From NCBI GenBank assembly GCA_000934455.1, contig KN884780.1, forward strand, positions 48,633 through 84,555: 35,923 nt of DNA, written 5' to 3'. The position numbers and the translations under genes are program-made. The first letter of the stretch is position 1. The number at the start of each line of letters is the position of its first letter. The DNA is from Apostichopus parvimensis. Its lineage: Eukaryota > Echinodermata > Holothuroidea > Aspidochirotida > Stichopodidae. Shown one piece after another: positions 1 to 12,000 of the stretch. The notes below the pieces were generated by a model, which was not told the origin of the DNA, did no database searches, and was given only the letters and a program-made list of their open reading frames with translations.

Positions 1-80
1 TAGGGTCATTGCTGTCAACAAGAAAGGAGAAGGTGAACCAAGTCAGCCCACTAGTCCTATCAAGGCAGCCTTCCCATTCA
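1..80 (+). CDS. Exon 1 (partial): C-terminal end of an FN3 domain
   Basis: The window opens inside this exon; base 1 is the third base of a codon. It encodes RVIAVNKKGEGEPSQPTSP and a short tail, which is the F and G strand region of a titin-type FN3 domain. The donor gtaagt follows base 80 and the exon ends in phase 1. The first two thirds of the domain lie upstream of the window. Confidence 0.88.
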
Positions 81-3000
81 GTAAGTGACATCAAATCACA
101 GATTGAAGAGGAAAGAATCAGGCGCGTAGCCAAGGGGGGGGGCGAAGGGGGCAGTTGCCCCCCCCTTGAGCACATTTTTAAAAATTTTTTTTAATGTTTT
201 CATGATATCGCTAGTAATTTCAAAAGAGAAAATGCTAAGATGCAACTTACAAGGCCTGGGAATTGCCATTTCCAGCGATCTGGGAGGCATTTTCAGCAAA
301 AATTGTCTTGTACGCTTCGCGCCAACCATGGTGGCGCTACGCTTAGATAGTTTGCAATGCCGTATCTACGGCTCTGATAGTTTGCCTACATTTTCGCCCC
401 TCCCTTGGCAAATTCCTGGGTATGCGCCTGGAAAGAATTAGTCAAATCTTGCTTCATATGTAGAAAATTAAGGAAAGTATTGATTTTAAGATGTTTGGAT
501 TAAACGTAAGGCATTACATGGAAAGGAATTCACAGAATAAGGATGAATTTGGTCAAAGGTGACTACATAAAACTACTAACTTAATCAGTGGAAGCAAAAT
601 TGGAAAACAACTTTAATCAAATCTTGTTTTCTTTCCATGAAAGGTACTATTGTCACAATAAAAAATCAAACTGTTTTTGCTAACTAAAACAGGTGACATG
701 TTAAGTAAATAATAATCCTGTCATAATACTAGATGACTACATTTCTGAAAAATATCACTGTTTGTGTCCAAACTGTTCGGTCATTTTATTATTGAAGTTT
801 TATTTCATAAAGTATGTCACTTTGATTTAAGGTTTGCTGAAACATGTTTACAAGATTTTACTTTCGATCATCTACCTGAGATGAGATGAAAGGGAAGTGT
901 GTGCAAAACAAAGACAATTGATTATCTTTGAGAAATAATTCAAAGATTTTAACAAACTAATTTGCTCATTCTTTCAGGTCCTCCCGGTGCTCCCCAGAGT
1001 CCAGTGGTAGAGGAAATCACTGAGAAGCAAGCTACTCTTAGCTGGTCTCCACCATTGTCGGACGGAGGGGCGAAGATCACAGAATATGTCATCCAAAAGA
1101 AAGATCGATTCAGTCCGAGATTCACAGATGCAGGAGAAGTCCCTGGTGATGAGACTAGTTTCATCGTCAAAGGTCTGCAGGAAGGAGATGAGTATGAATT
1201 CAGGATTGTACCCAAGAATAAAGCGGGAGAAGGGAAGCCGAGTGCACCTGTAAATGCTAAGGCAGTTGCACCTTTCGGTAAGTGAATTTGATATTATTCA
1301 TCTTCTTCAGAAGTATTCTAACACCTTCATGTGTGTATTACACACTTGCAAAGTAATATACATTTTACCACAAATGGAAAAGTATGGGAAGCCAAACATA
1401 TAAATGACAAAACATGTAAATGTGATTTCCATACACATTTCATTTCATTTATTTGTTCTTCCACAACAATAATTGCCACAACAAGAATGTATATAAACGT
1501 TTACTCGATAAAATTAATTTATTGTTCTAGTTGTAATGAAGTTACTAAAAAAAGATTGGAATGTATGAATTGATACAAAGTTCATACTGATGAGTGCAAA
1601 ATTTAAAAAAAAAATTTAAAAATACATCACTAGGGAAGAAAAAGTTCCCTAATTTTCTGTGGTGAAAGTATCGTGTTATTTGACTGATATTCCATTGGTT
1701 TTTTCATCTGACTCAGGTGTGCCTGATGCACCAGGCCAACCAGATGCTAAAGATACCTCACCTACATCCATCACGCTCATCTGGACTCCACCTGAAGATG
1801 ATGGCGGTGCACCAGTGACAGAGTACGTCCTGGAAACCAAGACCAGGTTTTCTGCTCGCTGGACTAAACTTACCACAGACAGTATACAGGATACCCAATT
1901 TACTGTGAAAAACCTGAAAGAGGGTGAGGAATACCAGTACCGAGTCATTGCCCTCAATAAGAAGGGCGAGAGCCAACCCAGCACCCCTACAGGGCTGATT
2001 AAGACAGGCTTTGATTTTGGTGAGTATTAGCAATGAAAGAGAAATTTAGGGGGACAAAAAGTTGATTTTTTTTATCCTATAAAGATGATAATATGCTGTC
2101 TTAATGAGAGAAAAAGATGTGTAAGATAGGATCAATTGTTGTAGAGGTGAATGGATGTAACTCTTTCAGATGTCTTTATAATTCTGAATTTTAATCTGAA
2201 GATATTTCAGAGCCCTTTTGCAGGTAACTATCCCTCATTGTACATTAGTACTAATGTCTGCGTATACTGAGGAATAATGTTTGTGCTTTTATGAATTATT
2301 TAACAAAACTCAATTTTACAGACAGTTTGATCACCATCGGCCCTCCAACTTTATTTTCTGGTTTGCCTCACAGATGTACCGGCATCTCCTTCATCCCCAA
2401 CTATTCAACCAGACTCACCAACGACTGTCCAACTCACCTGGCAACCTCCGACATCTGACGGTGGTGCCGAAATTGAAGGTTATGTGATTGAAAAGAAGGA
2501 CAAGTTTTCACCTCGATGGACAGAGGTCACCAGGGAACCCATTCCCGAGACCTCGTTCAAGGTGAAGGGACTGAAAGAAGGAGAAGAGGCAGAATTCAGA
2601 GTGACCGCCGTTAATAAGGCCGGTCAGAGCAAACCAAGTCAGGTTGCCAAATTGTCCTTCAAAGTACCTGATTCACCATCTCGACCAGAGGTATCCGACA
2701 TTACGCCCACATCTGCCGTCGTCACCTGGACACCACCAGAATCTGATGGAGGTAGCCCGGTGACCGGGTACATCGTGGAAAAGAGAGAAGTCGGCAAAGA
2801 TAGATGGACAAAAGTGAACAGGGCCCCCACTACGGAGACAACCCTCTCTGTTCCAGACCTCTATGAAGGTAACGAATACGAATTCAGAGTGAAGGCAGAG
2901 AACAAAGCTGGTTTCAGCGAACCGAGTCAATCATCAAAGAAAATTGTCGCCAAATTACCGTACGGTGAGTCCATAGATTACAAAGTTGCAGTTTTCCGTT

Positions 3001-6000
3001 GGTCTTTTGTTTATTTGAGGATAGTGTGAATCCAACTGTTAGAAAGGAATTTCATGCATGATTAGGAACTTTTGATGGGACAAATTACCATAATAGCATG
3101 AGTTCAAAGATGGAACAAAAAAAAATTGTAAGGTGCTTGTGTTGCCTTCCCATCTAGTTTCATTTGTGAGGGGAGAAGATTTCAAGATGAAAGCTAGGGA
3201 TGGAAAACATCTCATAAATCATCTCCTCATTGGTATTCATATTTCGATCACATTCTTATGATGCGGCGGAGTGAGCTAGAGATGAAGGATTAACTTGTCT
3301 TTTTTATTTTGATATTCAGATACTCCTGAAGCACCTAAACAATTGAAGGTCACAGGAACAAACAAAGGAGAGGTCTCCCTAGCCTGGTCAGAACCCATCG
3401 ACGATGGTGGGTCAAAGGTCAAGAATTACATCGTGGAAATGAAGGAACCGTTCGCATCTCGCTGGAGCCCAGTCACCAAAACTTCCGACACAGAGGTGAC
3501 AGTGGATGGACTTCGTGTAGATACAGAATATACGTTCCGAGTCAGAGCAGAAAATAAAGCGGGCCCTGGAAAGCCAAGCAATGAGGTGGAGGCAGTTGCT
3601 AAACCTCCATTTGGTAATTTGAAATTTGTTTCCCTTTCTTTTTCCAATTTATTTCAGTTTGGGTATGTGTGATTTCTGCTATATTTTAGTTTTGGAATTT
3701 TTGCAAACAGCTTTAAATATTTTGAATACTCCATCAATTTACAGAATTTGAAGAGATTCGGAAATAACATCTTTTCTTTTACTGCTGCAAAGTAGGCTCT
3801 GAGGGTGCACAACAGTAGAAGAGTGAAAATTTGGGGTTGAGAGGAGTTTCCTTTTATTTGGTAGTCACAGCAGCTGTATTTGACAGATATATAATTCCAT
3901 ATTCACCAGAAAGTTTGAGATTCTTTATTTTGAATCAATTTGTTAGAAGTTAATATTAACTGTTTTTATAATAATGAGAAATTTGAAGCTTATTTTCCTT
4001 CTAGCATATTTTTTTCTAATCTTGGCAAAAAAAAGTATTGTCAGTTCAGGGTCATCGCAGAAAACAAAGCAGGCAATAGCGAGCCCAGTGCTGCTACAAG
4101 AGCTGTGAGAGGTTCAAGTTGGTTCAAATTCATTTTATTTTCTTGGATGATATTTAGATATCCCAGATGCTCCATCCAAGCCTGAAGTGTCTGATGTTAC
4201 TGAAAATTCAGCTACCCTGAACTGGTCGCCTCCATACTCAGACGGTGGATCACCAATCATCGGGTACACCTTAGAGAAGAAAGACAAGTTTGGTACTCGC
4301 TGGACTCCAGTGAACAAGACTCCGATTGAAGAGACAACCTTTGTTGTTACAGGACTGAAGGAGGGTGAGGAGTGTCAGTTCAGGGTCATAGCAGAAAACA
4401 AAGCAGGCAATAGCGAGCCCAGTGCTGCTACAAGAGCTGTGAGAATCAAAGCTCAATATGGTAAAGACCCATTTTGTTGTTGGTATTTTCAATCTTTGAA
4501 AGAAGCTGATATGATGAAACTGTGTTCATTAGACAATTAATTTCTCAGTGAAGTGAAGTAGTTTGGGGGTGGCAGTGAAACATTTGCCAAAAATGGGTGA
4601 ACAAACTTTGACTGGATGCTAAGGTCAAAATAAAATAAAACTGTTAGCAAACTGCTTAACTACTAGAGAGACTGTGTAAGAGAATGTGTAAAAGTAAGTT
4701 GGCCTGACGTTTCGATCCTAGCAGGATCTTCTTCAGAGGCTAAATGGATACTAAGGTGGCAATATTGATGACCTTTACCAATATAAATCATAATTTGATA
4801 TCAGTATGTTTGTTTTTGTCTGTTCTTAGATGTCCCAGGACAGCCTGGAAGACCCTCAGTGGTCTCCATAGACAGTAACCAGGCTACGATTTCATGGACC
4901 GCGCCTCATTCTGATGGTGGAAGTCCAATCACCACTTACCTCATAGAAAAGAAAGATAGGTTTTCTATGCGTTGGACCCAGGTCACAAAAACGCCGACCG
5001 ACGAGACAGAGTTCACAATCCCTCGATTGACAGCAGGGGATGAGTATCAGTTTAGAGTGACCGCTGAAAATAAAGCTGGACCAGGAAAACCCAGCGAACC
5101 AACAGACACTGTCGTCGCCAGACCCAAATTTGGTGAGCCTTTTATTGTTGATATTTTATCTTATGACTGCATTTTGTAAATACAATATATATCAATGAAT
5201 TGACAAGGAGACCATTAAGAGTCATCTGTAATATAAAACATTTGATCCACGTAAATAATGAAAAGGTTGTATACCGTCTGTCTTCCCTTGTCATGGGATA
5301 TGTAACCATTGCTAAGACATCTAATTTGCTTTAGTCACCATGTCAAAGGTCAGAGGTCAAAGGTCAGGGGGCTGCAGCAACACTGCAGCCAGGAGGCTGT
5401 AATTGGACATAATCTTTCATGCTGTACATTTAACACAGTAGGCATTACTAATCTGCAGAGATATTCTCTATTGATTGATATTGATTCAGTTTTGCTGCAG
5501 GGAAGCTTGCAGCTGGTGCATGGTTTGTTTTTTGACATGGTATTTAAAAAAAAATAATAAATGGATCCATTCTTCCCCCATTGTTTCTAGATGTACCAGG
5601 CATTCCAGAGTGTGTGGTGACTACATCAATCAATGCATACTCTGCAACAGTTGAGTGGGAGCCACCAACATCAGATGGTGGCGCTCCCATCATTGGGTAC
5701 ATCATTGAACGTAAAGACCAGTACAGTGTCCGCTGGGCCAGACTCAACAGGGTCCCGGTAGCTGGTGTGAAGTTCACCTCATCTGACTTGAAGGAAGGAC
5801 TCGAATACCAGTTCAGAGTCATCGCTGAAAATGAAGCAGGACAAGGCAAACCGAGTGAACCCACCAGACCTATGGTTGCTAAGGAACCATATGGTATGCT
5901 TAGAAACTCTTCATTGCAAGCAAATACATGAGGGGAAAAAATGGAAAAGGAATTGACTACATATAATTCCTATGTGGTTGGGCATGGATGTTGAATTATT

Positions 6001-9000
6001 GTGTTGTTTCCATTCTTTTAATTTATTGGTTTTTTATCAAGCACATTTCACCATTGCATTAAAATTCTACCAGAGATTTTGTTGTTTTGCTATCTCTCTG
6101 ATTTACTTGTGGAAATCAACCTACTTTCAAAACATCACCACTGCCTATCTTGTGATTATCATCATCACCACAGAAATGGTGCAGTGCTTATCACTAAGAA
6201 GTAACATCCTAGTAGTCCACTCACTTCCCCACATTGTAAATGAATAAGGAAAAATTAACATACTAGTAAAAATAGGACAGTACTTTTAGTGAAAATGTAA
6301 CTAATTCCAACCATCCTCATATTCTCTCTCCTCTTCCAGAGAAAGCATCTGCTCCACTCTCGCCGACCTTGTCAGAGATCACCGCTGAATCAGCAACTTT
6401 CACCTGGCAGCCTCCAGAGAGAGATGGTGGCACTGCCATAGATGAATATGTCATCGAGAGGAAGGAACCATTCAGCACCCGTTGGGCACCGCTGGAGAGA
6501 GTCAAAGATACCTCTTACACTGCCAAGGGACTCCGAGAAGGCAGCGATTATGAGTTCAGAGTGGTGCCTGTTAGCAGAGCTGGCCTTGGTGAGCCAAGTC
6601 GAACGACATCTGTCACCCCTAAACCTCAGTATGGTAGGTTATAATGCATCCATCATGTTATAAATGATGTTACTCAATGAATATTCATTGGCAGTATATG
6701 TCTACATTCCAAAGAAAGATGTGAGATTTTGGACATTAACGTGTACTGTATTATATCACCATCGTAATTATTGCTAATATTGTTGATATTATTGAGAATG
6801 AAGGATAAGTGAGCTATTTTGTCTGCCTGAATAATTCTCCTGATTTACAAGTTTAGAATTTTAATTATCATGGATGATATGATTTTTTCTTAAATCATCT
6901 TTGTCCTAATACAAATATTTTTGCCAGACGTGATGACTATTCACTCCAGACTACTCAATAACCTATCAGATTCAATAATTCAATAATCCACTAGATTACA
7001 ATGATGTTTTGTAATGTTTGTATTGATTTGTCTTGTTACCTTAGATGTCCCAGGATCCCCTGGAAGACCCCAGGTCAGTGATATCACTTCATCTTCTGTG
7101 ACTCTATCCTGGACCCCACCTATCAGAGATGGCGGGTCAAGGGTAACCGGCTACATCATTCACAAGAAAGATAAGTTTGCCCTTCGATGGGTCCCAGTCA
7201 GTGAGATAACAACTCCTGATACAACATTCACTGTCCGTGGTCTGAAGGAGCAAGGGGAATATGAGTTTAGGGTTGTGGCTCAGAACAAGGCTGGATTTGG
7301 CCAGCCGAGTGACACATCAGATACCGTGGTAGCCAAACCACCATATGGTAAGTTTAATATGTTTACAAGAAGAAACTAACTTTCTGTGTGGTTCAGAGAT
7401 GCCTTCTGTAATTTCATCGCACAACTCAGCAGAATGGACTGAAGAAACCACCCACCCCTCTCTTTCCCCCTCCCCTCCCATCCCTCTTCCTGAAAATATT
7501 TTTGCTGCCCATACTATCAATCATATATCAAGTCTAACATTTGACTATTATTGTATCTTTATAAGAAGATTACCGTTGGTCAGCAAAATGTCCACTGTTG
7601 TTCAAGTGTACAGTGAAATGTAATTAGACTTTCCTATCCTCATGTTTTTTCAAGGTGTACACCTAAGTACCGGGTGACCAATGAAATGATATTAACTTCT
7701 CCCATTCTGATATTAATGTAAACTTATATACCCAAATCTACAGGTAAACTAGAAACTCTTTTAACATTCCTCATTCTCATATGATTCTAGATGTACCAGG
7801 AGCACCAGGCAAACCAAATATTACCTCAGTGACAAGGTCTGCAATCACTGTATCTTGGACTGCACCATTCTCCGATGGGGGCAGCCCCATCACTCACTAC
7901 ATTCTTGAGAAACGGGAATCCTTTGCAGTGAGATGGGTCCGTGCCACCAACAAATCCATCCACAATACAACGTTCGTTATCGACGGTCTGAAGGAAAATA
8001 CTCAGTTTGAGTTCAGAGTAATTGCAGAGAACAAAGCCGGGCAGGGCCCACCTAGCGACTCAACCGGTCAGGTTGTGGCCAAAGATGCTTTCAGTAAGTC
8101 TAATATGGAATTTCTTTATCATTTCATGAATCAATATTTGATTTGCCAGATATATAGATTGCCAAGAAGCTTTAAAACAAATCTCCACAAGAATTGTTGT
8201 GAAAACTTGTGAGGATCAACAAAAGTAAATCTGAAATGATGATCAAAGTCTGTGAAAACGGTTACAAATTTTGTGACAATTTTATTGCACTTTTTCTCCT
8301 TCAAAATTTGTCAAAATAATCAAAATAGTCAACGTTTACCGTACATGACTTTTTTTGGGATGTTACATTTGTCTACTCAGTGACCACTTTTCACTTAATC
8401 TTATAGCTGTTCCAGACACACCAGGAGCTCCTCAGATTTCAAATATGACCAGCACATCTGTCAATCTGACCTGGACTCCTCCATTAACTGATGGGGGTAA
8501 ACCAATCAAGGGTTACATCGTGGAGAAATCTGATCGTTACAGTTCTAGATTCACCCCGATTACGCGTTTCCCCATCAGAGATTGCAACTTTACAGTCCAT
8601 GACTTGTCCCCGAACAACGAATATCAGTTCCGCATCATCGCAGAGAACGAAGCTGGAGCTGGTGAACCCAGCCCTAGTACAATTGTTCGTGAACTTGCAG
8701 GTGTGTCATTGTTAGAATGCCATTGTTATTGTGAATTTACAGGGTCCATGCTCTGGAGTGACTTTTAATTTCAGAGGGAATAAGCCATCTACAAAAGTAC
8801 ATTCCACTTTGTGGTCTCATGAAGGACATTTTATCCTTTTCCCATGTTCCTTTCTTTACTAGCAGTAGCATGATATAGTTTGTATTCTCACAGACAACAT
8901 GTTTGTTATCAAATTGTTGCAAAACATAATTGTATTGTGCCATTATTGAGTAAGTTGCAAAACTGTTCATGAATTCACATTTGATATCACCTACTTTTTC

Positions 9001-12000
9001 TCTTCAGTTGGGCCCAAGTTGGACCTCTCAAGAGTTCGCGACACCATTGTTGTCAAGGCAGGCACAACTTTCCATATTGATATACCATTCAAGGCTACAC
9101 CCCTTCCATCAGTGGACTGGTCCAAAGATGGCACCCACTTGGAATCTACCACTCGGGTGAAGATCGAAACTACCGAGTTTGGCACAGTCCTCACAGCCAA
9201 GAACTGTGTAAAAGCTGATGAAGGCGTTTATTCTGTCAGAGTTCGAAATGCTGGCGGAGAAGCAACAGCCAAGATCCGTGTTGTGATAGAAGACAAACCG
9301 TCCCCGCCAGAGGGTCCCATTGAGGTCCTGGATGTGGGTACTACAGATGCCACCATCAGATGGCGCTCGCCATTGAACACCGGTGGCAGCGATATCACTC
9401 ATTATTGTGTGGAGAAACGTGACATGAAGAGGACCTCTTGGACCAGGATTAGTGCCAGAGTGCCGTCGACAACTTTTAAAGTCACAGATTTGTCAGAAGG
9501 GTCAGAGGTTCAATTCAGAGTAATCGCGGTCAACAAAGTTGGAGAGAGTGAACCACTTGAGGGTGACATCATCACTCTTGGAGTGAAAGTCAGTAAGTAA
9601 CCAAAGACCAAAAGATAAAACCATAAAAATAAAAAAGTTTTAAAATGGAGCATAAGAAGTTTTTTCTCCCCTTTGTACAAGAAATTTTACCATAATTCAT
9701 CTTTTGGTTGGATATTGGGAAAGAGGGTGAGAACCACCTTCACCTCAACCTGGACCTTCCCCACACCTTGCCACACACTGTTGCTTCAGATACTATCTCC
9801 TATATTGTTGCTATTGACTGAAAGAAAATAAATTAATGCATCACAGCTATAAAACTATTCTATGTTCTTGAGAGAAGCATGACACATGTTTGTAAGAAGC
9901 TAAAGGAACAACTTTTATCTTGTTATTATTGGGTGTTTCTTACCTCTTTGTTATAAAGTATATTTGTTTTTCTAGCTTCCTTGCTTTCTTGCATTAGGGA
10001 TTTCAGATAAATTCAAGTTTTTATATCAGAAACAGAAGCTGATTGATTGGAAAGCTATAAACATGAAATTAATATCCTTTCAATATAAAGTTATCAGTAG
10101 TTTTGTATTTACCTAAATTTCCAAATCTTACCCTAGCACCACCTGACTCACCATCCAAACCTTTGGTGACAGACGTTGATTCAGAGAGCGTCACAATTAC
10201 ATGGCAGCCACCATACTATGACGGTGGTGCACCGGTCACAGGTTACCTGGTGGAGAAACGAGAACGGGGAAGTGCTTTCTGGTCCAAAGTGGGAACAGTC
10301 TCTGAAGTCGAAAGAGAGATGGTCATCAAGCGATTGACTAACGGATCAGAATATGAGTTCCACATCAGCGCTGAAAATAAGTCAGGCTTAAGCCGCCCTA
10401 GCCAACCGTCAGGATTTGTGAAGGTTCAAGAGGCGTCAGGTAAAAAAATCCTTTTGATTGTGGCGTAAAATCGTTTCTATTGTTGTAGGATTTTGATAAG
10501 AATTCTCATTTTCTTGACATAGCGAATGAGTGGGTGCTTAGATTGAAAGTTTCCAATTATGTGTGAATTAATTCAGCTTTTAAGGATACATTTTGCCTAC
10601 AAATAGAAATCTTTTTACAGAGAACTTTACATTGCTTCCAAACTTGAGGGTTAAGATTTAAAAAAATTTAATTTCAATATTAGATCAATGGTCTAGCTTT
10701 ACCGAAATTCTATTTTTCTCTTCTCTATATCCAGTTCCACCCAGATTTGAAGCCATGTTCCAAGAGCCTATTATTGCTAAGGTTGGCGAGACAGTCAGAG
10801 CCGAGCTACCTTACTCTGGCTTCCCCGTACCCGAGGCCAAGTGGTCTAAAGATGGTAAACCACTGATTGCCATCGGTACTGTACGACTAGAAACAATGGA
10901 GCACTTTGTGATCCTTACCGTCAGGAATGTGAACCGTGAAGATGGAGGTCACTATTCTGTGACCATCAAGAACCAGGCCGGTAGTGATTCAGCAACCATC
11001 GAGGTAAGAGTGGTCGATCAACCATCTCCACCTCAAGGACCCCTAGAAATGTCCAACGTTACCATGTCATCGGTGACGTTGTCCTGGAGACCACCAAAAG
11101 ATGATGGCGGAAGTAGAATCGTAAATTACATAATTGAAAAGAAGGGCGATCTGGACATGAGGTGGAAGCCTGTCACAGATGATAATATCACCAACCTGAC
11201 CTATGAGGTCAAAGGTCTAAAGGTCAGCAAGGAGTATGTGTTTAGAATCAAAGCTCAGAACCAGTTCGGTATCAGTGAGCCTTTGGAAGGACACGAGATC
11301 ACATCGATAGAACAGTTCGGTGAGTTTGGCATTTTATTTGTGGTAGAATATTTACAAGTTTGTGGAAACCCAGAATGGTATTGATAGCTAGAAGAGAACC
11401 TTTGTTACAATCTCGTTAATATTGTAAATGCACAGGCTCAATGAGCCATTTGTAACTTCCTATATGTATTAAACATTATTTTATCACATGCTTTGTAATT
11501 CTTGTACTCATTGAAACAGATGTGCCTGGTTCACCATCTGCACCTGCAATCTCCAAAGTGACTGCTGACTCAGCAGTCCTCTCATGGTCGCCACCCTCCA
11601 GTGACGGAGGAGCCAGAATCATTGGCTACACCATCGAGATGCGTACAGCAACCAGTCCCCGCTGGGTGAAGGCCACCCTTACTCCTACCCCAGACACAGA
11701 ATACCGTATCACCAGACTGGTGAAGGGATCAGAGTATGAGTTTAGGGTCATCGCTGTGAACCGTGTTGGACCGGGTAAACCAAGTGAACCGTCTCACACC
11801 ATTACCATTGAGAGTCCTGCTGGTAAGTATCAACTTTGAAAATGGCATTCAAGGAGTGGGCTTTAATGGTTAAATACTGTAGGACTATAGACCAAAGGTG
11901 ACTGAAGGGTATAGAACTGAAGACCACAGATAACTGAAGACTCCTGTCACATAAGCCATAGTGACTTCACGTGAGGTAAATGCAGATGACTTAAGATGAC

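Larger units (their letters stand above)
1278..3319 (+). other. Introns 2-4 (1278-1716, 2020-2373, 2965-3319), nothing recognised
   Basis: Three AT-rich introns of 439, 354 and 355 bp. They contain A/T homopolymer runs but no inverted ends, tandem array or RNA-like structure that I can support. Confidence 0.5.
5894..9007 (+). other. Introns 8-12 (5894-6339, 6634-7044, 7348-7790, 8094-8406, 8701-9007), nothing recognised
   Basis: Five AT-rich introns of 307-446 bp. Intron 10 has a pyrimidine-rich C tract near 7450-7490. No mobile-element ends, tandem arrays or RNA genes seen. Confidence 0.5.

Noticed and set aside
949-1215. Long open frames on the minus strand opposite exons (also 1676-1984, 5544-5864, 17652-17960 and 23823-24107)
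   Set aside because: They lie exactly antisense to conserved FN3/Ig exons and have no family resemblance; they follow from codon bias of the sense exons.
4039-4110. Possible extra exon with an open FN3-like frame
   Set aside because: Starts and ends in mid-exon sequence, has no acceptor or donor at its edges, and would duplicate a strand of a domain that is complete in exon 6.
7317-7623. Overlapping open frames on both strands in intron 10
   Set aside because: Pyrimidine-rich low-complexity sequence, no domain resemblance, no start context or splice support.
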